Positions 55,907 to 64,000 of a stretch of DNA of 64,000 bases are shown piece by piece. Location of the stretch: assembly GCA_947258435.1 (NCBI GenBank), contig CAMYID010000015.1, forward strand, positions 26,203 through 90,202, in the 5' to 3' direction. Under the pieces are notes generated by a model. The model was not told the DNA's origin, ran no database searches, and saw only the letters and a list, made by a program, of their open reading frames with translations. The stretch's first letter is position 1. The number at the start of each line of letters is the position of its first letter. Both the position numbers and the translations under genes were made by a program. This DNA is from an uncultured Alphaproteobacteria bacterium. Lineage in GTDB: Bacteria > Pseudomonadota > Alphaproteobacteria > UBA11222.

Positions 55907-56755
55907 ATGCCGGACATGCTGCGCGCCGTGGCGCCGGCCAAACTCAATCTGTCGCTTGTCGTGACCGGCAAAAACAGCGCCGGCTATCACCTGCTTGACA
56001 GCATCGTTGGTTTTACCCGTTTTGGCGACCGGCTGACTTTATTGCCCGCGCGGGAGATTTCGCTCGAGGTTACCGGGCCCTTTGCGCCAATGGCGGGGGC
56101 CAGGGAGGACAATCTTGTCTGGCGGGCGGCGCAGGCATTGGCGCCTTTGCGGCCCGATCCGGGGCGCGGGGTCAGGCTTATACTGGAGAAGCATATTCCG
56201 GTGGGGGCAGGGCTTGGCGGGGGCTCGTCGGATGCGGCGCTCACGCTGCAGCTCTTGCGGCAATTCTGGCGCATGGATCTGTCGGCCAACCAGCTTGCTG
56301 AGACAGGATTGTCACTTGGGGCGGATGTGCCGGTTTGTCTGGCGGGCAAAATGTCGCGAATGCGTGGTATCGGCGACAGGATCACGCCTGTTTCAGGGCG
56401 GTTATCCAACTATACGGTTCTTCTGGTTAACCCCGGCGTGCAATTACCGACCGCCGCTGTTTTTCGGAATTTTCGCCGGTTTGCGGGGCAACGTTTTCCG
56501 GTTGCGGTATCAGCGGATCTGCATGCGGTGCGGCGGTCTGGCAATAGCCTGACCTCCGCCGCGATACAGCAAGCGCCCGAAATTGCCGATTTGCTCGCCT
56601 TTCTGAACCGCAGTCAGGGGGTGTTGTTTGCGCGTATGTCGGGCAGCGGCGCGACCTGCTTTGCACTCTATTCGCATCCGGCCCCTGCTCTGCGTCAGGC
56701 GCAGCAAATTGCAAACAGATCCGCCTATTGGTGCCGTGTCACCCGGATTTGCTAG
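55907..56755 (+). CDS. ispE: 4-diphosphocytidyl-2-C-methyl-D-erythritol kinase
   Basis: A 282-residue GHMP kinase. RAVAPAKLNLSLVVTGKNSA begins the fold; the ATP-binding glycine loop is PVGAGLGGGSSDAALTLQLL, and SGSGATCFALY closes it. It is the fourth enzyme of the MEP isoprenoid route, consistent with this being a DXP-pathway organism (pdxJ also uses DXP). It follows the TPR gene by 51 bases. Confidence 0.96.
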   Translation: MPDMLRAVAPAKLNLSLVVTGKNSAGYHLLDSIVGFTRFGDRLTLLPAREISLEVTGPFAPMAGAREDNLVWRAAQALAPLRPDPGRGVRLILEKHIPVGAGLGGGSSDAALTLQLLRQFWRMDLSANQLAETGLSLGADVPVCLAGKMSRMRGIGDRITPVSGRLSNYTVLLVNPGVQLPTAAVFRNFRRFAGQRFPVAVSADLHAVRRSGNSLTSAAIQQAPEIADLLAFLNRSQGVLFARMSGSGATCFALYSHPAPALRQAQQIANRSAYWCRVTRIC

Positions 56756-57055
56756 TTTTCTCAAAAACCAGGGCATTTCGTCAGTTTGCTCGCGTCACGC
56801 TTGCATGATTGGCATTTGTTGTGCGTTTCTTCCGGGCAACAGTTGTTTTCTAATATAGAACCAATGGCCACAAAGGCTTGCAGTCTGGTGCGCATTGCTT
56901 AATTTAGTTGGCGAAGCCAAGCGATTTGCGATAAGGTCGTGAACGTTTTGGAAAGCTTTCCGCGGTAAAAATGTGAATGGCTGCGGGAGTTTGAGAAGAT
57001 TTTACTGTTTTGACGGTCCGAATCAGCTGTGCCGTTAATCAAAGGGGATAGTGGT
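56756..57055. other. AT-richer non-coding region before the Gly/Ala-rich protein
   Basis: This 300-base stretch has no supported gene. It carries the promoter of the gene at 57056; possible pieces are TAATAT at 56851 within TTCTAATATAGAA (an imperfectly placed palindrome) and TTGACG at 57010-57015. Neither has a well-spaced partner. A long leader is possible. Confidence 0.4.
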
Positions 57056-57430
57056 ATGAAAAAGCCGATATTTGCAGCGCTTGTTTCAATGGCGCTTGTC
57101 GGATCGCCGACGATTGCGTTCGCGCAGGCGCCTGCGCCAGCGCAAGGCGGTGAAGCAGGTGCAGGTGGCGCCGGCGGTGGCGCTGGTGCAGGTGGCGCTG
57201 GAGCAGGAGCAGGAGCAGGTGCAGGTGCAGGAGTTGGCGCTGGCGCCGCAGGTGCCGGTATCGCGGGCACGGGCCTGGGTATTGGTGCGGCCGCTGCAGC
57301 AGCGGCTGCAGCAGCCGCTGCAGCGGCTGCCGTTGCAGCGGCAACCGGCGATGATGGGAACAATAATAATGTGACCGCGACATCGACCACGACTACTGCA
57401 ACATCAACGACGGCAACCAGCACAAACTAA
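57056..57430 (+). CDS. Gly/Ala-rich secreted protein with Thr-rich tail (YjbE/GfcA-like architecture)
   Basis: A 124-residue exported protein. The signal peptide MKKPIFAALVSMALVGSPTI ends near AFA. A Gly/Ala region of 35 or so residues, a run of 15 alanines, a short DDGNNNN break and a Thr/Ser-rich tail (TATSTTTTATSTTATSTN) follow. This order matches E. coli YjbE and GfcA, small exported proteins encoded first in exopolysaccharide and group 4 capsule operons, which end in similar T-rich tails. Sequence is too simple to prove homology. AGGGG lies before ATG 57056. No yjbF/G/H-type gene follows; a terminator does. Confidence 0.75.
   Translation: MKKPIFAALVSMALVGSPTIAFAQAPAPAQGGEAGAGGAGGGAGAGGAGAGAGAGAGAGVGAGAAGAGIAGTGLGIGAAAAAAAAAAAAAAAVAAATGDDGNNNNVTATSTTTTATSTTATSTN
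57157..57352 (+). repeat. Low-complexity GGN/GCN repeat coding for Gly/Ala
   Basis: Short in-frame repeats such as GGAGCA and GGTGCA (about 57199-57232) and GCTGCAGCAGCG-like runs (about 57290-57345) encode the Gly/Ala and poly-Ala parts. Units are multiples of three, so slippage would change length without breaking the frame. Confidence 0.8.
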
Positions 57431-57458
57431 TCTGCCGGAAAATGCCGGACAGCGAATC

Positions 57459-57490
57459 TTCGCTGTCGTGTTACTTCGCTGTCGTGTTAC
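57459..57490. repeat. 16-bp perfect tandem direct repeat
   Basis: TTCGCTGTCGTGTTAC occurs twice without a gap (57459-57474 and 57475-57490), between the end of the Gly/Ala-rich gene and its terminator. It probably arose by slippage. Confidence 0.85.
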
Positions 57491-57507
57491 AAAGAATTAT
57501 CTGTAAG

Positions 57508-57540
57508 GAAAAAGCTGCCAGTTAGTTGGCAGCTTTTTTC
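57508..57540. terminator. Bidirectional intrinsic terminator
   Basis: AAAAAGCTGCCA (57509-57520) pairs with TGGCAGCTTTTT (57527-57538) around GTTAGT, followed by T and C. The A and T runs on both sides allow termination in both directions: after the Gly/Ala-rich gene on the plus strand and, 234 bases past its stop, after the adhesin gene on the minus strand. Confidence 0.9.
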
Positions 57541-57773
57541 ATGCGGCCTTTTTACGGTGCCATATCTTTGAAAAAAGGCGGATTGCTGCTTCCGCGCATT
57601 TTTCCCCTGTCTTCAGAAATAGTTGCGTTTGGCCGCACAATCAATTTGATAACATGTCGAAATCCGGACATGGCTGGGTCAGCTTTTTGCGCCTGCTGAA
57701 TTATGACTCAGCGTTGTGCTTCAGTTCCGTAAGTTTGAGAACCGGCTCGCTCGCCGCACACGGCCCGCTGACA
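57541..57773. other. 3' untranslated stretch of the adhesin gene
   Basis: No supported gene is seen between the terminator and the adhesin stop codon. The region is moderately AT-rich and would be the 3' trailer of the adhesin mRNA. Confidence 0.4.
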
Positions 57774-60700
57774 TCAATTACAGGCGCAACCTGCGGCGCT
57801 GTCTTCGTCTTCTTCCTCTTCATCGGCAATTGGACCGACCGAGTTTTCGCTCACGAGGCGGAAATTGGAATCTTCGAAGCCTTCATCCTCGATCAGGTCG
57901 GTAAAGATCAGCTCGGCATTGTTTTGCACAGGCCCTTCACCATCCTGAAGCCCTTCATCGACAGGTTCTTCTTCGGACAGGCTGAGGGGGTCATTGGTGC
58001 CGGTCTCATTGTCGAAAAACTCGTCAATGACATTGCTTACCGTGTCATTGGCTTCCTCAAAAACCTCATCGACTGTGTCAAATCCATCCAGATCACTATC
58101 ATCGATGCCAAAATCATTATCCGTTGCGGGATTGACCAAGGCATCGGTAAAATCGGTATTGTTCAGAATGAAGGGCCCGCTGCCCAGAGATCCTACGAAA
58201 TTCACAGGGACCTGAGTATTCGGGTCACCGTCAGCGGGGGGCAGCACGGCCAGAAATGCGCTTTGGCTTGTGACTGTTACACTGCTTGCACGCAGCTGCA
58301 GCGGCTGGTTGGGCGTACCAAGTGAGCCGGACGCAACCAGCGCGACATTCGCGCCGCCGATCCGCCCGGTCAAATTGCCGGTAGTGATCGTGACATCGCC
58401 CGTGGCGGCAAGGCTGTTAAAGCCCAGGTTTGTCAGGCCGGTGCCGGCATTCTGGATAAGGCTGCCAACCCGCATCGTTCCGTTCAGAATCGTGTCATTG
58501 GCGCTTGCTATCGTCAATGTCCCGAGTGCGGCCGCGCCGCCGACATTCCCGTCAAACAATATGTTGCCGGCCCCCGCATCAAGTCCCAGATCCTGCGCGG
58601 CGCTGGTCGCTGTGCCTTGTTGCGCGGATTCGACCACACCATTAAATGCGATATTGCCGCCCGCCGATGAAATTGTCGTTGCATCGGTGATCAGACTTGC
58701 CCCGGAAACCGCGAAACCGCCGCCGCCGGTAGCAACATCGCCCGCCAGAAGTAAAGTGCCGTCAAACAGCTGGTTACCGGTTGTTATGCTGTCACCGATC
58801 GAGATAAGGCCGCCCCTTACCGATATGCCTGACAAGGGGGTATTTGCGCCGAGCTCAAGCAGATCAACACTGCCATCACCGGCATCAATCGACAATTGGT
58901 GCGGCCCATCGACTGTGTTCAGCAAAATGCTGCCGCTATCTGTGCTGATAAGCGTGTCAGAAGCCAAAGTCGCCGCGCCGGTCACCGCGAACCCGATGCC
59001 CGTTGTGTAGCTGCTGTTGAATGTAACAGCACCATTGTAGAGCTGAAGTTCGGTTGTACTGACGTCGTTGAGCAGTATATTGCCCCCCGAAATCGCAAGA
59101 TTGTTCAGGGGCACGGTTGCGCCGCTGTCTGCAAGGGCAACCGTGCCGCTGCCCGCCTCAATTATGAGGTCTTGCGCGCCATTGACCGGCCCCAGGGTAA
59201 CATTGCCGCCAGCGGTTGAAATGCCGGAGTTGGACAACAGCCCCACATTGCCCGTAACGGTGAAATTACCGCCATCGGTCTGATAATCGCTGTTGAATAA
59301 GCTGTTGCCGGTATAGCTTTGCGCACCGGTGGTCGTGACATCCTGCAAACTGATATCCGCGCTTCCCGCGTCAATTGTCAGCGATGCCAGCGGCGCGGTG
59401 GCCGATGTATCATTTTCAAGCACGACCGGCGCATTCGTTGTTGTAATAGTCAGATTGCCCGGATTGATACCGCTTTGGCTCGGCCCCTGCAGGGTCACCG
59501 GCCCACCCGCAGCAAGATTGACGGTGTCCTCGATAAACAAACCGCCAATCCCGCCCTGAAGCCTTAGCCCCAGATCCGTCTGGATATCGGCGTTTAACGT
59601 AATCCGCGCATTGGGGTTATTGGGGGCAAGGAAGCCGGCGCTCAGCAGCACACCGCCGCTGCTTTGAACGGGGGAGCCCACGCCGATATTATCGCGCGCA
59701 ATAACGGCAAGACCCTGCACAGCAAAGGCTGTACCATCGAACAGCACCGATCCGCCGTTACTAAAATCGAAAAATTGCTGCGGGTTAGTTTCAAAGTCTG
59801 GCACGGCATCCTCAAGCTCCTCAGTGAATATCTGATTGAGATCGAGGATGGCGGTTCTCAGGCCGATGCCGTTGATATTTGCTGTTTGATCCGCTGTCAC
59901 ATCCCCGACGATTATATCATCGCCGGAAATACCAAGCCCGTTTGCGGTGATCATCGACAACTCAGTGCCCGAAAGAGACAAACCGCCTGTTGCGCTGCCA
60001 ACCGATGTCAAACCCCCGCGTGACGAAATGACGACCCTGCCGCCCGCTGTCGCATCGGTTACGACACTGCCCTGCAGATCGATATCCGCGGCGGCAAACA
60101 CAATGCCTTCCTGTGCTGTGAGATTGCTCGCCTGCGCCTGGGGCGCAATGCTGATTGTGCCTGTGCCGTTCTGATCCAAATCAGCGAGAAAAAGGCTAAA
60201 GCTGTTTTGCCCGGAAACGTTGCTGTTGAACTGGATATTATCGGTCGCGAGTATTTCAATTTCGGAAAACTGCGATGGCGCGCCGCTGAAGGTAACATCT
60301 GTGCCACTTTCGAAATCGACCAGCGTATCAATTTCCGCAAACCCGTCCGGCAGTGACAGGTTTTCCGGTGTGAAGACTGTGGGGTCGAGTACGCCGGTAT
60401 AAAGCCCGAAAAACCCGATGTCCCGTAAATCGACGCCATCGACAAGGATATCTGTCCCCAGGAAAATCGAATCCGGGCTCGTAATGCGTGACAGCTCCCC
60501 ATTATCGATAGTCATTTGCTGGCCGGTCGCATTGCCAAGGCCAAGTGACCCGCTGGAGGCAATATCGACAATGTCGTTACTTGAAACAGGACCGGCGATA
60601 TCCACATCCGCCGCGAGGATAACAATGCCTGCCGCTGACGGGTCCGATATCGAACCGTTCGATGTCACGCTGAAAAGCCCCGTGCCGTTCCGATTGAAAT

Positions 60701-63700
60701 CGGCGGCGAAAAGAAATTCACGCGCAATTCCCTGCGTTGTTGCATTCGGCACATTGATGCTCAGATCCGCATCAAATGTAATTCCGGAATTCGTCAGAAT
60801 GCGGTCGCTGCCCAGCGTGCCCGACGCAGCAGATAAAGACAGACTGTCAAGTGCGAAGGCGTTGCCCACTGGGCCGTTGAGCGTGATTGTGCCCGAATTG
60901 CTTCCACCATTCGCATTGAGCGAAAGATCCGCAATGATGACGCCGCTATTGATATCGCCATCAAACAGGATATTGCCGCCGCCAGTATTCACATTGCTGT
61001 CGGCATTGACGATTGTATTGCCGGTGATCGTGAAATTGCTGCCATTGGTGACATAGTCGCTGTTAAAGCGTGTGAGGCCGGCATAGCTTTGCGGTCCCAC
61101 AGTCGTGACATCCTGTAATGCGATTTCCGCACCCGCATTGATTGCCAGCCCGCCCAACGGCAGGGTCGGGCTGGTATCGTCAAACAGAAATACCGAACCT
61201 GTCGTCGAATTGACCGTCAGCGAATTGTTACCAAACGGGCTTTCCAACGCACCGATAAGGGTAACATTCTGGTTGGCCTGCAGGGTGGGGTTGCCAGTTT
61301 CCACCTTCAAGCCGTCTGTCACGCCTGAAAGGGTCAGGTTGCCCCCGCTTGTCAGGTCGTTCTGAATATGTACATGGCCGTCGGGATTATTGCCTGCGCT
61401 ATCGGCAATCAAAGACATATCGCCGGCAGTCATCAGCGGCGCGGCAACAGTAATCGCCCGCACGGAACTGCCGTTCAGGGTGGGGAAATTCATCTGGCCG
61501 CCAACGAAATCCAGCTCGCCCAGCGTGCTTGTGACGTTAAAGCTTACGCTGCCGGTGATATTGCTCTCATTGCCGTTGATGTTGAAAGCGCCGACCTGAA
61601 TTGCATCGGGGCTGTTCACGATCAGATTGGGGGCAATCAGATCGTCGCCGGTTTCAAGATTAAAAACGCCGAATGCGGAGTTCACGCCCATACCACCTGA
61701 GTTGGTGGCTGTGATCGTCAGTGAATTCCCCGCGGAAATCCCCAGATCACCGGGAAAGTTTGCATCCTTGAGAGCGGCCGAAATCAGCACATCTGTTCCC
61801 GCATCAAATATGGATTGACCGGGGTCGAGGGTGGGCAGGGGTGGTGTGCCTGTTTCACCCACGATGAAATCGCCTGGCCCGCCGGGCGTGCCGATTATGC
61901 TGATATTGTTTGACGCGAGGATTGCAGAGCTTGCGATGGTCACATCTTCACGGCCGGTCAGTGTGACATTCGCCGTGTCGCTGATCAAAGTCTCGAAAAT
62001 ATCGGTAAACAGGCCGCTCGTGGTCAAATTGCCGCCGCTCAGATCAAAGGTCGCACTTGTCAGGAATACGCCTTCGTTATCGGTGCCTGTTTGTGGTGTG
62101 TCGGCATTCAGCATTACATTGAAGGGGGTGCCGTTCGCGCTGCTGACGGTGCCGCCTATATCAATTTTGCCTGTCGCATTAACCGTCAGGTTGGAGCCGC
62201 CCGCCACGGTGATGTTGTTATCGAAAAAGATGTCCGTACCCTGATAGGTGCTGGAAACATTGACCGGCAGGCTGTAGGACTGGAAGCCTGAGGTGGTTAC
62301 ATTTTTCAGTGTCGCATTTCCGGTCGGTGCGGTGCTGTTAACGTCGATCAGCGCAAAGCTTGAGGGGGGGGCCGTGCCGCCCACATTGTCCTGGAAGGTG
62401 ATCGTGCCGCCATTATTGACAAAGATCTGCACGTCATGGGGACCGGTCGATGTGCCGGCATTCATCGGGCCTGTGAAAACAGCATCGCCGCTGAACAGAT
62501 CAAGCAGGAAGCCTGGCCCATCGATTGTGCTCGGGCCGTTAATGGTGAAATTGCCGCCATTGGTTTCATAGCTGCTGTTAAAGCTGACGGCGCCTGTATA
62601 GGTCTGGTTGCCCAGAGTCGTTACATCCTGCAATGTGATGGCATCTGCCGTGGCGGTAAGCGTGGAAAGCGGTGAGCTTGTGCCCGTATTGCCTGTTACA
62701 TTAACAAGGTTGGTGGCATTCAGCGTCAGGTTGTCGCTGCCGAATGACTGGCCGTCAACGGCGGCAAGCTTGATCTGATCGGTGCCTGTGATGCTGCGAT
62801 TGCCATCGATCAGTGTGGGGATCAGTGTGTCGAGCTTGCTGACTGAAAGATCGGCGCTGAGGCGCATTTGCCCGCCAACGCCGGACACAAACAGGGAACT
62901 GAAGCTAGAGCTGTTTGTGACCGCAATCGTGTTACCGCTGAGCAGGCTGACAGCAAAGCCGCCACCGCCTGTAAACCCTGCGAAGTCGGCGGTTGCGACA
63001 CCAACCACATCGATCGGGCCTGCGGTGCCCGCGAATGAGCCGACAATCAGGCTGTCGCCGCTCATTCTGCCCAGTTCATCATTTTCGAGCCACATGCCGC
63101 CGCTCGTCGATGTGCCAAGCGCGATACCGGTTTCAGAAGCATGGTTGAAAGAGATGGAATTGCCCGGCGCAGCAATGCTGCCATCGATCAGTGCATCATT
63201 GGCGGTGATTGAAACCGTGTTCTGGGCATTGAGTGTCGTGCCGCCTGCGACGGTGAAATTGCCGCTGCTGTTTGCGTCGTCATCTGCGGATACGGTGAAA
63301 GTGCCCTGCGTGGTCAGATTGCTGCTGACCATTGTGCTGCCATTCGCCAGCACCCGCAAATCGCTGTCAAAGGTTGAAGCCGTGCCCGAGAAGACGGCAT
63401 TCTGATTTGTGAACAGATCAACCCGGCCGATATTGCCGGTATCTGCGGCGCTAACGCCATCAACGGTGATTGTGCCGCCAGTCAGCGGGAAATTGCCGAA
63501 CTGCAATTGACCTGTAGTGATTTTGTTCAGCTCCGGGCCCGAAAAACTCATCGCGCCGGCGCCCGCGCCAAGTCCGATCGTGCCGTCCTGGGTCTGGATG
63601 AATTTCAGCAGCGCGTTGTTGGTTGCGGATCCGCTCGTCACCGTGCCGGTAATGATGACATCGGCTGCTGTTACCGTGCCATTGGAGCCTTGCGTGTCAT

Positions 63701-64000
63701 ACAATCCGTTAACGGTCAGATTACCGGTCCCGTTCGCATCGATATCGGCGCTCAGGGTCGATCCGCCCGGTGCGCTGACGCCACCATTGATGGTAATGCC
63801 GTTATTGGCCGTTATTGTGACATTGCCGCCCAGGGTCCCTGACGCCCCTTCGACCGTAATTGTTTCCCCGATGAGGGTGAGGTTTCCTGCGCCAACCGCG
63901 AGCGATCCGGCGCTGATCGTGCCCGGGCTGCCATTTGTCGTATCGATGGTGAGGTTGCCTGCGCCGGTCAGATGGATCTGGTCCCCCGCATTCATCGTGA
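57774..64000 (-). CDS. Giant beta-strand-repeat adhesin (filamentous-haemagglutinin-like), C-terminal part
   Basis: The visible 2,075 or so residues are the C-terminal part; the frame is open at the right edge, so the N terminus lies outside. The sequence is almost wholly short beta-strand repeats rich in Gly, Asn, Thr, Ser and Asp, as in secreted beta-helix adhesins of the FHA type. A degenerate unit recurs (LQDVTTxGxQxYTG then FNSxYxTxGxNFTxTG) near 62.6, 61.1, 59.35 and, more diverged, 62.3, 59.05 and 58.75 kb. The C terminus becomes acidic and ends EEEEDEDSAAGCACN with two cysteines. Two-partner secretion is likely but no TpsB partner is in the window. Confidence 0.85.
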   Translation of the reverse strand, partial: TMNAGDQIHLTGAGNLTIDTTNGSPGTISAGSLAVGAGNLTLIGETITVEGASGTLGGNVTITANNGITINGGVSAPGGSTLSADIDANGTGNLTVNGLYDTQGSNGTVTAADVIITGTVTSGSATNNALLKFIQTQDGTIGLGAGAGAMSFSGPELNKITTGQLQFGNFPLTGGTITVDGVSAADTGNIGRVDLFTNQNAVFSGTASTFDSDLRVLANGSTMVSSNLTTQGTFTVSADDDANSSGNFTVAGGTTLNAQNTVSITANDALIDGSIAAPGNSISFNHASETGIALGTSTSGGMWLENDELGRMSGDSLIVGSFAGTAGPIDVVGVATADFAGFTGGGGFAVSLLSGNTIAVTNSSSFSSLFVSGVGGQMRLSADLSVSKLDTLIPTLIDGNRSITGTDQIKLAAVDGQSFGSDNLTLNATNLVNVTGNTGTSSPLSTLTATADAITLQDVTTLGNQTYTGAVSFNSSYETNGGNFTINGPSTIDGPGFLLDLFSGDAVFTGPMNAGTSTGPHDVQIFVNNGGTITFQDNVGGTAPPSSFALIDVNSTAPTGNATLKNVTTSGFQSYSLPVNVSSTYQGTDIFFDNNITVAGGSNLTVNATGKIDIGGTVSSANGTPFNVMLNADTPQTGTDNEGVFLTSATFDLSGGNLTTSGLFTDIFETLISDTANVTLTGREDVTIASSAILASNNISIIGTPGGPGDFIVGETGTPPLPTLDPGQSIFDAGTDVLISAALKDANFPGDLGISAGNSLTITATNSGGMGVNSAFGVFNLETGDDLIAPNLIVNSPDAIQVGAFNINGNESNITGSVSFNVTSTLGELDFVGGQMNFPTLNGSSVRAITVAAPLMTAGDMSLIADSAGNNPDGHVHIQNDLTSGGNLTLSGVTDGLKVETGNPTLQANQNVTLIGALESPFGNNSLTVNSTTGSVFLFDDTSPTLPLGGLAINAGAEIALQDVTTVGPQSYAGLTRFNSDYVTNGSNFTITGNTIVNADSNVNTGGGNILFDGDINSGVIIADLSLNANGGSNSGTITLNGPVGNAFALDSLSLSAASGTLGSDRILTNSGITFDADLSINVPNATTQGIAREFLFAADFNRNGTGLFSVTSNGSISDPSAAGIVILAADVDIAGPVSSNDIVDIASSGSLGLGNATGQQMTIDNGELSRITSPDSIFLGTDILVDGVDLRDIGFFGLYTGVLDPTVFTPENLSLPDGFAEIDTLVDFESGTDVTFSGAPSQFSEIEILATDNIQFNSNVSGQNSFSLFLADLDQNGTGTISIAPQAQASNLTAQEGIVFAAADIDLQGSVVTDATAGGRVVISSRGGLTSVGSATGGLSLSGTELSMITANGLGISGDDIIVGDVTADQTANINGIGLRTAILDLNQIFTEELEDAVPDFETNPQQFFDFSNGGSVLFDGTAFAVQGLAVIARDNIGVGSPVQSSGGVLLSAGFLAPNNPNARITLNADIQTDLGLRLQGGIGGLFIEDTVNLAAGGPVTLQGPSQSGINPGNLTITTTNAPVVLENDTSATAPLASLTIDAGSADISLQDVTTTGAQSYTGNSLFNSDYQTDGGNFTVTGNVGLLSNSGISTAGGNVTLGPVNGAQDLIIEAGSGTVALADSGATVPLNNLAISGGNILLNDVSTTELQLYNGAVTFNSSYTTGIGFAVTGAATLASDTLISTDSGSILLNTVDGPHQLSIDAGDGSVDLLELGANTPLSGISVRGGLISIGDSITTGNQLFDGTLLLAGDVATGGGGFAVSGASLITDATTISSAGGNIAFNGVVESAQQGTATSAAQDLGLDAGAGNILFDGNVGGAAALGTLTIASANDTILNGTMRVGSLIQNAGTGLTNLGFNSLAATGDVTITTGNLTGRIGGANVALVASGSLGTPNQPLQLRASSVTVTSQSAFLAVLPPADGDPNTQVPVNFVGSLGSGPFILNNTDFTDALVNPATDNDFGIDDSDLDGFDTVDEVFEEANDTVSNVIDEFFDNETGTNDPLSLSEEEPVDEGLQDGEGPVQNNAELIFTDLIEDEGFEDSNFRLVSENSVGPIADEEEEDEDSAAGCACN

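Noticed and set aside
58700..62640. Repeats in the adhesin region as a CRISPR array
   Set aside because: The repeats are degenerate at the base level, unevenly spaced and in frame within one long gene; they are protein repeats.

Overview
The window is chromosomal DNA of an alphaproteobacterium; I cannot fix the order or genus. The main evidence is the conserved alphaproteobacterial run folK - rpoZ - (p)ppGpp synthetase/hydrolase - DUF2062 gene - pdxJ - acpS - lepB - rnc - era - recO - parC (22.2-33.3 kb). It is supported by an MmcB-type repair gene, an ETF-ubiquinone oxidoreductase, a Bpt aminoacyl-transferase, a TakP-like TRAP transporter and a class I-like PHA synthase. Coding density is high, GC is high, and I see no insertion sequence, integrase, phage gene or CRISPR array.

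Layout. 0-11.4 kb: the end of a malic enzyme, mgtE, an isovaleryl-CoA dehydrogenase, an orphan OmpR-type regulator, a candidate small RNA with C-rich loops (about 4.46-4.55 kb), gmhB, small hypotheticals, an alpha/beta hydrolase plus VOC pair, mmcB, an SDR and an MscS channel. 11.45-19.7 kb: tRNA-Ser(GGA), a DUF3883 nuclease-like gene, then a compact operon of circularly permuted ATP-grasp, alpha-E, transglutaminase and the proteasome homologue Anbu, followed by a cupin gene and phaC. 19.8-22 kb: UDGb, an SRAP/HMCES-type protein and a NYN protein. 22.2-33.3 kb: the housekeeping operon. 33.4-42 kb: a TRAP operon with an unknown fourth gene, bpt, an SLC13 carrier, a thioesterase and an FAD amine oxidase. 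42.1-48.9 kb: frmA, a Wzz-type protein, an AGE-family epimerase, a radical SAM protein, two arsenosugar-type transferases and moaB. 49-56.8 kb: a lytic transglycosylase, a family 4 UDG, ETF-QO, a TPR lipoprotein and ispE. 57-64 kb: a Gly/Ala-rich secreted protein resembling E. coli YjbE/GfcA, a strong terminator, and the last 2,075 codons or so of a giant beta-repeat adhesin running off the right edge.

The genes join into a few themes. IVD feeds electrons through ETF and ETF-QO to quinone. Rel, RpoZ and the processing genes form the growth-control block. Several base-excision or abasic-site proteins (UDGb, UDG4, SRAP, MmcB) are scattered across the window. The Wzz protein, the YjbE/GfcA-like protein and the adhesin all point to the cell surface.

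The items most worth following up are the C-rich hairpin RNA at 4.5 kb, the Anbu operon with its 21-bp palindrome and TTG start, the YjbE/GfcA-like protein, the adhesin with its acidic Cys-x-Cys tail, and the unknown gene in the TRAP operon. No clearly new multi-gene system is demonstrated by the sequence alone.
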